A stretch of DNA of 64,000 bases from an uncultured Flavobacteriales bacterium (GCA_937121175.1 CAKZKD010000002.1:472799-536798); one strand, 5' to 3'; positions 52,510-61,124 are shown, counted from the first letter of the stretch. Program-made: numbers and translations. The notes: generated by a model not told the origin, from the letters alone.

Positions 52510-55341
52510 ATGAGAAGTTCAAAATATCTATTGGTAATCTTTACTGTTCTGTTGAGCCTTGTAGGATTTGCACAAAACGCCAGTATTTCTGGAACGGTAA
52601 CAGAAATAATTGATGGGAAATCACAACCAGTGCCATTTGCCACGGTTGCTATTTTGGAAGGAATGCGCGGTACTACAACCGATTTTGATGGTAACTATAG
52701 CGTGGAAGGTCTAAAGCCAGGGACGAAAACTATGGTTGTTTCTTTCATTGGGTTTAAGCCCGATACACAAAAGGTGGAGTTGGCAGCTGGCCAAGCATTG
52801 GTGAAAGCAGTAACGCTGGGGCAGAATAGCGAAATGCTAAAAGAATTTCAAGTTGAAGCAAAACAAAATAGAGAATCGGTCAATGTGCTGTTGATGGACC
52901 AAAAGAATGCCTCTGAAATAAAGCAAACCATTGGTGCACAAGAACTATCGAAAAAAGGAGCGTCTGATGTTGCTGCTGGGTTAACGAAAGTTACAGGCGT
53001 AACTATGGTAGCAGGTAGAGATATGTTCGTGAGAGGTTTGGGCGATAGATACAACATGGCAACGTTTAATGGCAGTGCTATTGCTTCTCCAAATCCAGAT
53101 TTGAAGGTGATTCCATTAGATATATTCCCGACGGATGTAGTGCAGAGCTTGTCGATTGATAAGGTTTTTGTACCTCGTTTTTTTGCAGACTATGCAGGAG
53201 CTAAAATTGACATTGTATCTAAAGACTACCCAGAAGACCCGTTTTTTAAAGTGGAGTTCGGTACCATGTTCAACAGCATTACCACGTTCAAGGATTTTAG
53301 AACAAGAAAAGACGGTAGTGCAGATTATTTTGGTTTTGACGGCGGCGGAAGAGATGTTCCAGCTGTAATTGCAAAAAATGCTCAGTATGATGGTTACACC
53401 TCATCGTTAATTGAAGATCAAGAGTATCCGTTTTCAAATACTGGAACGAACATCAACACTATTAAAGCACCACCAACAACTTCAATGGCAATTGCAGGCG
53501 GAAACTATTACGATATTGGAGAAAACTCTGGACTAGGATTTTTTGCAACGGCAACTTTTGCCAATGCTTATCAAAATACAGAAGGAGTAAATCGTGTGTT
53601 GAAAGCTGACCGTGCCGCCATTACAGATTATGAGCAAAAGGAAAGTAATTATTCAACCAACAGCATGTTCTATGGAAGTTTGTATTACAAATTGAACAAA
53701 CGACACAACATTTCTTATAACCTATTGGCTGTAAATTCTAGCGAAACCCCAACAATTGATAATGCTGGTTTTAATAATGACCAAGGGTACTCACTACTTA
53801 CTACTAGAAATACTTATTTCCAAAATCAAATGATGAATCACCAAGGAATTGGAGAGCATGTTTTGGCGGATAGAGAAAAATGGGTATTGAACTGGAACGT
53901 TGCATTTTCAGCTGCTACCAATGAAGAAAAAGACAGAAAACAATTGGTTTGGCAAGACAACGGAGCGGATTATACCATTAACGCGCTGGATTTGGCAGCG
54001 AATCACAGATTTTGGTCGGAGTTGAACGAAACGCAATACAACGCAAATGTTGAGATTGAGCACAAGTTTAAGTATATGAGCGAAACCGATGACAACAGCA
54101 ATCAAGGTAGAGTTTATGCTGGTGTTGGTGTGTTGAATAAGAGCAGAGATTTTGATTGGAGACAAATCAATTATCAAATTGATAATCCTTCTGTAGCCGG
54201 AAACCCACTCCTTGGCACATGGGATGTAAACAACCCAGACGCAATGCTGAGTCAAGAAAACTACGAGGCAGGCTATTATGATTTTAAAGAGCAAAAAGAC
54301 CCCTCTTCAACCTACTTTGCCGGAGTAAACATTATGGCAGGATACATCAATGCTGATTATTATGTAATTCCAGACAAACTTCAATTTCAGATAGGTGCGC
54401 GTATTGAAATGTCACAACAAGACATTCGTTACAAAACGCTTTCCGATTTATTCGACGGCCCTTACCAATCGGCTTCAATTGACACGTTTAATATTTTCCC
54501 AGTATTGGGTTCTAAATACGTAATCAACGATAAAAGCAACTTGCGTTTTTCTGCAAGCCAGACGGTAACTCGACCTTTGTTCAGAGAAGTAGCACCATTC
54601 CAGTATCTTCCTTACTTCGGAGGTATTCAAGAAGAAGGAAATGTGAACCTTCAGAATGCATATAACTACAATGCGGATTTGAAATATGAGTTCTTTCCTC
54701 AATTAGGAGAAATGGTTGCAGTTACGGTATTCGGAAAATATCTAGATAGTCCAATCGAAAGAGTTCAAATTGCATCTTCGACACCATTGGCAACTTATAT
54801 CAATACGGATAAAGCGTATGCTGGTGGAGTTGAATTCGAGATTACTAAGAACTTAGGAAACATTATCAAGTCCGATTCTGGATGGGCTAAAAATATGTTT
54901 GTTGGGTTCAATGCTTCGTACTTGTACTCTCAAATTTCTATTGATACTGCCAACAAATCAAAAGGAGCAATTGTGGTAACTAATCCAACAAGAGCTTTGC
55001 AGGGCGCTTCTCCATTCTTGGTTAATGCAGATGTAACGTATCGTGCGAATTTTAAGAAAATTAATACGGTAACTGATTTTACTGCTACGTACAACGTTTT
55101 CGGAAAAAGAATTTATTCTGCAGGTGTTCAAGGATTACCAGATATTTATGAAATGCCGGTTAGCACAGTGGACTTAATTATTCGTAACAAAATTGGAGAG
55201 CACTTTACGTTAGATTTTAGAATCTTGAATATTCTTAATCCTGATGTTGAGTACGAACAGCAGTTTGCTGATGCGTTAGAGGTCACCCGCAGGTTTAAAA
55301 GAGGAATCAATTACGGGTTTAAATTAGGCTACCAATTCTAG
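52510..55341 (+). CDS. TonB-dependent receptor with carboxypeptidase-like N-terminal domain
   Basis: This outer-membrane active transporter has 943 residues from the ATG at 52510 (signal LLVIFTVLLSLVGFAQ). A CarboxypepD_reg-like domain (about 25-115: SGTVTEIIDGKSQPVPFATV...GTTTDFDGNYSVEGL) is followed by a plug with KKGASDVAAGLTKVTGVTM and FVRGLGDRYNMATFNG. A 22-strand barrel ends RGINYGFKLGYQF, with a terminal aromatic for BAM recognition. It lacks a SusD neighbour; the partner is a beta-helix lipoprotein. Its substrate is unknown. It is divergent from the PhoB-like regulator, so that regulator may control it (inference). Confidence 0.88.
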   Translation: MRSSKYLLVIFTVLLSLVGFAQNASISGTVTEIIDGKSQPVPFATVAILEGMRGTTTDFDGNYSVEGLKPGTKTMVVSFIGFKPDTQKVELAAGQALVKAVTLGQNSEMLKEFQVEAKQNRESVNVLLMDQKNASEIKQTIGAQELSKKGASDVAAGLTKVTGVTMVAGRDMFVRGLGDRYNMATFNGSAIASPNPDLKVIPLDIFPTDVVQSLSIDKVFVPRFFADYAGAKIDIVSKDYPEDPFFKVEFGTMFNSITTFKDFRTRKDGSADYFGFDGGGRDVPAVIAKNAQYDGYTSSLIEDQEYPFSNTGTNINTIKAPPTTSMAIAGGNYYDIGENSGLGFFATATFANAYQNTEGVNRVLKADRAAITDYEQKESNYSTNSMFYGSLYYKLNKRHNISYNLLAVNSSETPTIDNAGFNNDQGYSLLTTRNTYFQNQMMNHQGIGEHVLADREKWVLNWNVAFSAATNEEKDRKQLVWQDNGADYTINALDLAANHRFWSELNETQYNANVEIEHKFKYMSETDDNSNQGRVYAGVGVLNKSRDFDWRQINYQIDNPSVAGNPLLGTWDVNNPDAMLSQENYEAGYYDFKEQKDPSSTYFAGVNIMAGYINADYYVIPDKLQFQIGARIEMSQQDIRYKTLSDLFDGPYQSASIDTFNIFPVLGSKYVINDKSNLRFSASQTVTRPLFREVAPFQYLPYFGGIQEEGNVNLQNAYNYNADLKYEFFPQLGEMVAVTVFGKYLDSPIERVQIASSTPLATYINTDKAYAGGVEFEITKNLGNIIKSDSGWAKNMFVGFNASYLYSQISIDTANKSKGAIVVTNPTRALQGASPFLVNADVTYRANFKKINTVTDFTATYNVFGKRIYSAGVQGLPDIYEMPVSTVDLIIRNKIGEHFTLDFRILNILNPDVEYEQQFADALEVTRRFKRGINYGFKLGYQF

Positions 55342-55346
55342 TCAAT

Positions 55347-55361
55347 GTTAAGAATGTTAAC
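55347..55361. promoter_or_regulatory. Paired ATGTTAA motifs between receptor and lipoprotein genes
   Basis: ATGTTAA occurs twice (55345-55351 and 55354-55360), and the second extends to AATGTTAACT, a decamer also present at 52369-52378 next to the phoB-like gene. The phase is 9 bp here, not 11. A shared regulator site is possible. Confidence 0.3.
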
Positions 55362-55478
55362 TCAATGCTATGATTGATTAACACACGCATAAAGCATTTT
55401 TAATTTTATTCAAAGGTCCACATAACACGCTGAACTTTCTTTTGTATCAGATTAAATATCAAGAAATATCTAACGAAA

Positions 55479-56717
55479 ATGAAAAAAGTGAAAACACTAA
55501 AAACAGTAATGATTGCAGGCTTATCTCTAAGCCTTGCAGGTGGAATGACTTCTTGTAAAAAAGAAGGTTGCATGGATGAAAAAGCAACGAATTACGATGA
55601 AAAAGCTAAAAAAGACGATGGAACTTGTAGTTATCCAGAAGTACAAGAAGATACTAATTTGTCTGGTGATGTTACAGAAAACAGAACTTTAAAAACAGGA
55701 AATACTTACACCCTCAAAGGCGGAGTGCATGTGAAAGAAGGTGCAACATTGACTATAGAAAAAGGGGTGACCGTAGAAGGTGATGCAACAGAATCGGTAC
55801 CTTACATTTTGGTAGAACCTGGGGCAAAAATCATGGCAGAAGGTACCGCAGATGAACCTATTATTTTGACTGCAACAGTTAAAGAACGCGGTTCTTGGGG
55901 TGGTCTTATTGTTTGCGGAAAGGCTCCTGTTAACTCTGGCGAAAGAACTGCTGAAGTTGGTGATGTAACTTACGGTGGAACGGTTTCAGGCGATAATTCT
56001 GGAGTCATCAAATATGTAAGAATTGAATATTCTGGAAACACAATTAACTCAGAAAAAGAGCACAATGGACTTACCTTGAACGGAGTTGGAAGCGGTACTA
56101 CAGTTGAGTACGTGGAGGTTTATCAAGGAAAAGACGATGGGTTCGAATTTTTTGGTGGAACTGTGAATGCCAACTACTTGGTTTCTATTGGTTCTTTCGA
56201 TGACTGTTTCGACTGGACATACGGTTGGACTGGAAAAGGAGAATACTGGTATGCTGAGCAATCTGCTGATGGTGGAGATAGAGGAATTGAAGGCGACAAC
56301 GATTCTCAAGACAACGCTAATTTGCCATTCTCGAATCCAACATTGAAGTACATTACTTTAATTGGACGCTCTGCTGATGGAAAAGATGGAATAAAACTCA
56401 GAGAAGGAACCAGAGCAACAATAAACAATGTGAAAATTGAAGGTTTTGATGATGCAGTTGATATTCAACACAATCAGACATTCGATAATGTTACTTCTTC
56501 ATTTCTCAGAGTTTCTGAGGTAAACGCGATAGGTGCAAAGAATGAATTTAAGTTTAGCACCATGAAAAAGGAAGACTACAAAGGTGCAGATTGGGCTGGT
56601 GACTCTACCATTGAAGCGAACAAGGTTGCTAGTGCTCAAAGAGATGGTATTCTAACAACAACTACAAGTATGGGTTCAGGTACAGATTGGATGACAGGAG
56701 CATGGATTAAGAAATAA
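55479..56717 (+). CDS. Beta-helix surface lipoprotein
   Basis: The 412-residue lipoprotein has a lipobox ending GMTSC near residue 26. One Cys-flanked motif CMDEKATNYDEKAKKDDGTC follows, the type seen in calcium-binding-like modules of Bacteroidota surface proteins. A right-handed parallel beta-helix (about 90-380) comes after it, with turns such as GLTLNGVGSGTTVEYVEVYQ and GTRATINNVKIEGFDDAVDIQ. It probably displays a substrate-binding surface and partners the TonB receptor just upstream, as such pairs recur in the phylum. The link is by context. A strong terminator closes the unit. Confidence 0.82.
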   Translation: MKKVKTLKTVMIAGLSLSLAGGMTSCKKEGCMDEKATNYDEKAKKDDGTCSYPEVQEDTNLSGDVTENRTLKTGNTYTLKGGVHVKEGATLTIEKGVTVEGDATESVPYILVEPGAKIMAEGTADEPIILTATVKERGSWGGLIVCGKAPVNSGERTAEVGDVTYGGTVSGDNSGVIKYVRIEYSGNTINSEKEHNGLTLNGVGSGTTVEYVEVYQGKDDGFEFFGGTVNANYLVSIGSFDDCFDWTYGWTGKGEYWYAEQSADGGDRGIEGDNDSQDNANLPFSNPTLKYITLIGRSADGKDGIKLREGTRATINNVKIEGFDDAVDIQHNQTFDNVTSSFLRVSEVNAIGAKNEFKFSTMKKEDYKGADWAGDSTIEANKVASAQRDGILTTTTSMGSGTDWMTGAWIKK

Positions 56718-56735
56718 TCAAACTCAATAAAATTT

Positions 56736-56773
56736 AAAGTCCCTAATCGATATTTCGGTTAGGGACTTTTTTT
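56736..56773 (+). terminator. Rho-independent terminator after the beta-helix gene
   Basis: Arms AAAGTCCCTAA and TTAGGGACTTT (56736-56746 and 56759-56769), with an inner extension TCGA/TCGG, form a long stem followed by a run of T. Confidence 0.9.
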
Positions 56774-56842
56774 TCAATTCTAAGGAAGAGCAAATGAATA
56801 GCCTTGCCGTGGATAGAATGGGGGCGGTTATTCAAATTAAAC

Positions 56843-58027
56843 CTACCAACTTTTGTTTTTTGGCAATGCGCAATTTACCAAGGATATTTCGTCGTCTGTT
56901 GATATTTCGTAAAGTTCTGTAACTGAACCAGAACTTGAAAATCCAGCAACCACGGGCCTAGCATTATTAAAGTTTACACCATAAAATACTCCACCACCAT
57001 CACCATTTACAATGTAGTCAGTAATGTCGTAGTCCGCAGCAATCTGTTTTCCTGTTCCTGTTTTTGGATCAATTTTCCACAATTTATTTTTCCCAACATT
57101 TACTTCCGCTAAAGCAAAAACGTGAGCATTAGAAGTTTCAGTTTGAATGATTTTACCAAAAGATGGGTCAAGTTGACCGTTTATTTGATTTTTTAAGTCA
57201 CAATAGCGTCCAATTTTATCGTACCAAATATCAAAATCCGCTACGTATTTATTATAAAAATTAATGTCCTGAGCTCTAAAATCGCCATCTTTAATTGTGT
57301 CAGGACTGTATGTAATTCCATCGATTCTAATGATATCAAAATCTGCTGTATATAAATGAACATGTCCATCAACCCCATAATAGCTTCGAGAAACTTCTAT
57401 ACCCAAATCTAGAATACCGCCACCTTTTTTAATGTAACGCAGATTCTTATTCTCCACTAGATAGACGGTGTTTCCGTAAGGATCAGTGAAACTGCCTTCT
57501 TCACTACCGATTTTTGTAATTGGTTCTGTTATAACTTCAGTTGCTGTTATTGTAATTACCTCCTCGTTTCCGTAGAGTTGATTAGGTGAAAATGGGTTTG
57601 GTCTATTCCATCCACTTAATCGTGATTCAAAAAGCATGTTATTTCCTGTTGAAGGATAATCGTTGTAATTACCTAGATAGTTGTCGTCATCTAAATTTAC
57701 TCGTATTCGCGAGAAATTTGGAGCCCAGCTAAGCTCATCACTTTCAGTAATTAAGTATTGAGTTATGTCATTTCCACTCTCATTATAGAATTTTTGGTCA
57801 ACTCGAGTGAAATCATCATTTACATAAAACCTCGACTGGTTCTTGAAATTTATTAAAGCGCGAAACCCTACAGTGTTATTGTTTGTTTTTGGCAACGGGG
57901 TACCTATGTAAGCGCCAATTTTGTTAATATCAACTCCTTCAGCCGTAACTTCTTCTTTTTTACAAGAAGCCACAATTAAAAGCGCAAATATTAAAAGGGT
58001 TACTGTGCTTTGGTTGTTGATTTTCAT
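56843..58027 (-). CDS. Hypothetical lipoprotein, paired with an outer-membrane protein
   Basis: The product has 394 residues, with lipobox LLIVASC near residue 22 (followed by KKEEV). The mature part looks all-beta, with many Asn, Asp and Tyr residues and no motif I know. The C-terminal half has regular strands (AHVFALAEVNVGKNKLWKIDP, GGGVFYGVNFNNARPVVAGF) that suggest a beta-propeller-like repeat. Its ATG overlaps the stop of the upstream barrel-like gene by 4 bp, so the two are made together and probably act as a surface pair (inference). Confidence 0.7.
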   Translation of the reverse strand: MKINNQSTVTLLIFALLIVASCKKEEVTAEGVDINKIGAYIGTPLPKTNNNTVGFRALINFKNQSRFYVNDDFTRVDQKFYNESGNDITQYLITESDELSWAPNFSRIRVNLDDDNYLGNYNDYPSTGNNMLFESRLSGWNRPNPFSPNQLYGNEEVITITATEVITEPITKIGSEEGSFTDPYGNTVYLVENKNLRYIKKGGGILDLGIEVSRSYYGVDGHVHLYTADFDIIRIDGITYSPDTIKDGDFRAQDINFYNKYVADFDIWYDKIGRYCDLKNQINGQLDPSFGKIIQTETSNAHVFALAEVNVGKNKLWKIDPKTGTGKQIAADYDITDYIVNGDGGGVFYGVNFNNARPVVAGFSSSGSVTELYEISTDDEISLVNCALPKNKSW

Positions 58028-58848
58028 AATCTATATTTTAGTGCTAAGCCTATTAAACCTAATTTGTATGTTGTTCCAACAAATTCATCTGTCTTCGCTT
58101 TAGCTCGGGTATAATTATAAGTTAAACCAATGCCAATTTGTTTTACGCGCACGCCTAAGCCAATATTACTCTGAATGTATGAACTATTAAACCGTTTAAA
58201 TTCGTTAGAATTAGATGTGCTCTCCCAGTCAGATGCGTTCGTTGTTTGATACGGCTTATTTTTATCAATAATCACAACACCACTAGGGTTTCCAAAAGAG
58301 CCTAAGTACGTTGGCATACCGCCAAGAAGTACCGTGAAATAAGGGCGAAATTTTGGTTGAGATTTAAGTTTTTTCTCAATATTGAATCCCACTGCAGGAC
58401 GGAAGAGGTATTCTTCAGGCCTATACGATTTAAGGCCATGAGCCATGTATTCTCCATAATGCTCAAACCCTGGATGAAACATTCTAATGTAGGTTAACGA
58501 AACATCTATAAGAGTGATGTTCAGAATTAAATCCTCATTATTTAACGCTTCAAAATCTAAACTGGCAGAAATGGAATTGGCATAATGAACTTCAAGTCCA
58601 TCGTAATATTTAGAATATACCGCTAAGGCTTCTTCTTCGCTTGACAGCGCGGCTGTCGAGGAAGGAGCCTTTTCCATTGTCAAATTCATTCCTCCACCTG
58701 GCAAGTAAACACCTGCATTAAATTGAATTGAAAATTTACTTTTCTTTTTTTCGGATTTGGTGGATGTTGAATCTTGCGAGAGCACCGTGGTTGGAAGAAT
58801 AACAATGGCGAAAGCCGTTAAAGTTATCGCTGATAGTAGTCTAATCAT
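58024..58848 (-). CDS. Probable outer-membrane beta-barrel protein
   Basis: The 274-residue protein has a signal peptide (about 1-25, LTAFAIVILPTTVLSQ). A Lys-rich stretch is followed by alternating beta-strands typical of small outer-membrane barrels: KFSIQFNAGVYLPGGG near the start, RPYFTVLLGGMPTYLG in the middle, and IGIGLTYNYTRAKAK plus LGLIGLALKYRL with a terminal aromatic-rich strand. The family is not recognised. It is the first gene of a two-gene unit with the lipoprotein. It diverges from the DOMON gene, and its promoter faces the palindrome region. Confidence 0.72.
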   Translation of the reverse strand: MIRLLSAITLTAFAIVILPTTVLSQDSTSTKSEKKKSKFSIQFNAGVYLPGGGMNLTMEKAPSSTAALSSEEEALAVYSKYYDGLEVHYANSISASLDFEALNNEDLILNITLIDVSLTYIRMFHPGFEHYGEYMAHGLKSYRPEEYLFRPAVGFNIEKKLKSQPKFRPYFTVLLGGMPTYLGSFGNPSGVVIIDKNKPYQTTNASDWESTSNSNEFKRFNSSYIQSNIGLGVRVKQIGIGLTYNYTRAKAKTDEFVGTTYKLGLIGLALKYRL

Positions 58849-58852
58849 AATG

Positions 58853-58885
58853 CGAATGTAGGTTATGCCATTGTTTTTCGTACAA
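58853..58885 (-). promoter_or_regulatory. Possible promoter of the barrel-lipoprotein pair
   Basis: The minus strand has TTG (58885-58883), a 22-nt spacer and TACATTCG (58860-58853), one mismatch from TAnnTTTG, 4 nt before the ATG at 58848. Confidence 0.35.
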
Positions 58886-58902
58886 AAGTTTCTGAGTTTA
58901 TA

Positions 58903-58916
58903 ATTGATATATCAAT
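58903..58916. promoter_or_regulatory. Palindromic operator copy 1
   Basis: ATTGATATATCAAT is a perfect 14-bp palindrome. Its TTG (58904-58906) sits at the -33 position of the DOMON gene promoter. An identical copy lies 38 bp downstream. Confidence 0.75.
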
Positions 58917-58933
58917 AATAAATATTACTATTG
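58904..58933 (+). promoter_or_regulatory. Promoter of the DOMON operon, inside the operator pair
   Basis: TTG (58904-58906), a 19-nt spacer and TACTATTG (58926-58933), one mismatch from TAnnTTTG. The -33 lies in palindrome 1 and the -7 between the two palindromes. Confidence 0.5.
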
Positions 58934-58940
58934 CCTTTAA

Positions 58941-58954
58941 ATTGATATATCAAT
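58941..58954. promoter_or_regulatory. Palindromic operator copy 2, overlapping the DOMON start codon
   Basis: This is identical to copy 1 (ATTGATATATCAAT). It covers the transcript start region and the first two bases of the ATG at 58953. Confidence 0.75.
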
Positions 58955-59465
58955 GAATTTATTACATACTATTTTACTTTATGGATTTGCAGTTGTGATA
59001 GGGTCTGACAAATACACAGAGTTCCAAAAAGGAAATAAAGTCGTTAAAAATGAAATGCATGTAGAGTGGGAGTATACCAACAAAGAAATTGAATTTACCA
59101 TGGCTGCTCCAACCAGTGGCTGGGTTACCATAGGCTTCAATTCAAAACAAGGAATGGCAGGGTGCTATTTGCTCATGGGTCGTGTAGTAAACGGAAAAGT
59201 TGAAGTGGTGGAACATTACACCCAATCTCCCGGAAAATATGCGCCGATTTCTACTTATGACGTTAGACCTCAAGTAAAAGTAATATCTGGAATTGAAGAG
59301 GATGGAGAAACCACCATTCAATTCAAATTACCGCAAAAAGCAATAAGTAAATATCAAAAAGATCTCACGAAAAATTCCGAATATTATATGGTTCTGGCCT
59401 ATAGCAATCACGATGATTTTCAACATCATTCTGCTATGCGAACCTCAGTAAAAATTAAACTCTAA
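58953..59465 (+). CDS. DOMON domain protein
   Basis: The 170-residue protein has a short hydrophobic N-terminus (LLHTILLYGFAVVIG) that may be a signal or anchor. A DOMON domain follows (about 25-168: EWEYTNKEIEFTMAAPTSGWVTIGFNSKQGM...CYLLMGRVVNGKVEVVEHY, ending HHSAMRTSVKIKL). DOMON domains bind heme or sugars and work in redox chains outside the cytoplasm. Met and His residues at the ends (GMAG, HHSAMR) could be heme ligands, as in cytochrome-type DOMON proteins (inference). It is followed 11 bp later by an NTF2-like gene. Two identical palindromes control its promoter. Confidence 0.83.
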   Translation: MNLLHTILLYGFAVVIGSDKYTEFQKGNKVVKNEMHVEWEYTNKEIEFTMAAPTSGWVTIGFNSKQGMAGCYLLMGRVVNGKVEVVEHYTQSPGKYAPISTYDVRPQVKVISGIEEDGETTIQFKLPQKAISKYQKDLTKNSEYYMVLAYSNHDDFQHHSAMRTSVKIKL

Positions 59466-59476
59466 ACACAATAATT

Positions 59477-59902
59477 ATGAAAATGAAAATGATTCTTGGT
59501 GCAATTGCACTTTTATTTACTACTACAATTATGGCACAGAAAAATGAAGAGCAGGCCATTGAAAAAACCATCAGAGCTTTTGCAAAAGCTGGTGATGAAA
59601 ACAATGCTAACGAATTGGAAAAACACCTGGATGCCAATTACAGAATAGCCATGAATCAGCTGTTTGGCTCTACAGAAGTTTCTATAATGCCTAGAGCGGT
59701 TTACCTAGAAAAAATTCGAACCAAAGAGTTTGGCGGTGACGAACGAACTGTTAGCATAAAAAGCATATCGGTTAATGGAAACACAGCAAGTGCGCATGTA
59801 ATTATGGAGGGATCCAAAATGACCTTGAATACCATATTTACATTTATAAAAGATAAAAATGGTGTGTGGAAAGTTTTGAGCGACATGCCTGTGATAGGTT
59901 AA
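59477..59902 (+). CDS. Exported NTF2-like (nuclear transport factor 2/lumazine-binding-like) protein
   Basis: The 141-residue protein has a signal peptide (about 1-20, LLFTTTIMAQ). An NTF2/SnoaL-like cone fold follows, with EEQAIEKTIRAFAKAGDENN at the first helix, LDANYRIAMNQL, and the C-terminal strands NTIFTFIKDKNGVWKVLSDMPV. The fold binds small molecules, and no enzyme motif is clear. It is cotranscribed with the DOMON gene and closed by a terminator, so the two probably serve one exported function. Confidence 0.8.
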   Translation: MKMKMILGAIALLFTTTIMAQKNEEQAIEKTIRAFAKAGDENNANELEKHLDANYRIAMNQLFGSTEVSIMPRAVYLEKIRTKEFGGDERTVSIKSISVNGNTASAHVIMEGSKMTLNTIFTFIKDKNGVWKVLSDMPVIG

Positions 59903-59924
59903 CAAGCGCAAAATTCAAAATTTG

Positions 59925-59957
59925 AAAGCCCAAACAGGATTCATGTTTGGGCTTTTT
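59925..59957 (+). terminator. Rho-independent terminator after the DOMON operon
   Basis: Perfect 12-bp arms AAAGCCCAAACA and TGTTTGGGCTTT (59925-59936, 59944-59955) with a 7-nt loop and a T-tract. The second arm holds the possible -33 TTTG of the next gene. Confidence 0.9.
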
Positions 59958-59971
59958 GTTTCAATAGAACG

Positions 59972-59979
59972 TATTTTTG
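59972..59979 (+). promoter_or_regulatory. -7 promoter box for the T9SS type A gene
   Basis: TATTTTTG matches TAnnTTTG. A TTTG at 59946-59949, within the preceding terminator arm, lies 22 nt upstream. Confidence 0.5.
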
Positions 59980-60004
59980 ATGCACTCACTTAAAATTCAC
60001 AAAT

Positions 60005-61027
60005 ATGAAATCACTTGCTATTACTTCCCTAGTACTTCTTCCGTTATTTGGTATTAGCCAGATCACTTTAGATTCTGCTTCTGTGATTCCAGGAATTGGA
60101 GATACCATTGACTATTATATTATGAATAATCCAGAAAGTTTTGGAAGTGTTGGGGCTGCCGGGGCAAAACAAGTGTGGGACTTTTCCTCCATTTCAATAG
60201 GAGATTCAACCGACCTTGAATTCGAAGGAGTTAGCAGGTTTCCTGCCGACCCGGACAATACAAATCTCTGTGAGCAGTATTCCGGATTTACAGGAATAAG
60301 AATTCAGTATAAAAGTACACCATCAGATTTTTACATAATGGGTACTCGATCCGGAATTACGCAAATAAGTTACGAAAACGATAGTTTGCTAAAGTTTAAG
60401 TTTCCTGTTGCAATGAACGACTCTTATACTTCTCCTTATCAGTTTGAAACAGGTGGATTGAGTAACACAAAAAGAAAAGGAACCTACAAGGTAACTGTGG
60501 ATGCATGGGGTTCTCTTATTTTACCGTATGGTGGATTAAATGATATTCTAAGAGTAAAAATTGAGGAGAATTATAACGATACAACTGGAAGGATTAGGCC
60601 TAGAACAACAGTGTATTCTAGTACAACATACGAATACTGGCAAAAGGGAACTGGCAGTTACGTGATGAGCGTTAAATATGAGGATGATGACGGAACATTG
60701 GATACAATAGTGACTTATAGAAAGGGTGAACAAGTTGTTATTTCTCCAGTGGATACAACTAAAGAAGATACTACTTCAGTCGTTGAAATTCAACCGAAAA
60801 AAAGCTTACAACTGTTCCCAAACCCTGCTTCGGATATAATTCATGTTACGGCGCAGGGAATTTCTGTTGATACAAAGGTTCATTTAATGAAAATAACGGG
60901 AAGTTTCCAACAGGTATTAGAATTTAACGACGGTTCGTTTGATATATCGGACTACCCATCTGGGCATTATGTGCTCCTAATTGAAGGCAATCAGTATGAG
61001 CCAATTCGGTTTGTAAAAGGGAATTAA
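60005..61027 (+). CDS. T9SS type A secreted protein
   Basis: The 340-residue protein has a signal peptide (about 1-19, LVLLPLFGISQ). A beta-rich body without known motifs starts ITLDSASVIPGIGDTIDYYI and is Tyr- and Asp-rich. A Thr/Asp linker follows (about 248-262), then a type A sorting domain with SLQLFPNPASDIIHVTAQG and ending PIRFVKGN. It is likely exported by T9SS. A promoter box lies upstream and a terminator follows, so it is monocistronic. Confidence 0.82.
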   Translation: MKSLAITSLVLLPLFGISQITLDSASVIPGIGDTIDYYIMNNPESFGSVGAAGAKQVWDFSSISIGDSTDLEFEGVSRFPADPDNTNLCEQYSGFTGIRIQYKSTPSDFYIMGTRSGITQISYENDSLLKFKFPVAMNDSYTSPYQFETGGLSNTKRKGTYKVTVDAWGSLILPYGGLNDILRVKIEENYNDTTGRIRPRTTVYSSTTYEYWQKGTGSYVMSVKYEDDDGTLDTIVTYRKGEQVVISPVDTTKEDTTSVVEIQPKKSLQLFPNPASDIIHVTAQGISVDTKVHLMKITGSFQQVLEFNDGSFDISDYPSGHYVLLIEGNQYEPIRFVKGN

Positions 61028-61047
61028 TTGAAATATTTGACCAATAA

Positions 61048-61083
61048 AAAAACCTCGGTTTCAATGGAAATCGAGGTTTTTTT
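61048..61083. terminator. Bidirectional hairpin terminator
   Basis: Arms of 15 bp with one G-T pair (61048-61062 and 61067-61081) enclose an AATG loop, with A-rich and T-rich flanks. It separates the convergent T9SS type A gene and the OmpA-fusion gene. Confidence 0.9.
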
Positions 61084-61124
61084 ATGTCTCGTGGAGATTA
61101 TTTCACCACAAAAAATGATTGTTT

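Noticed and set aside
58903..58954. FNR/CRP-type site (TTGAT-N4-ATCAA) in the palindromes
   Set aside because: The half sites TTGAT and ATCAA are present, but the spacer is 2 bp instead of 4, so the helical spacing is wrong for FNR or CRP.
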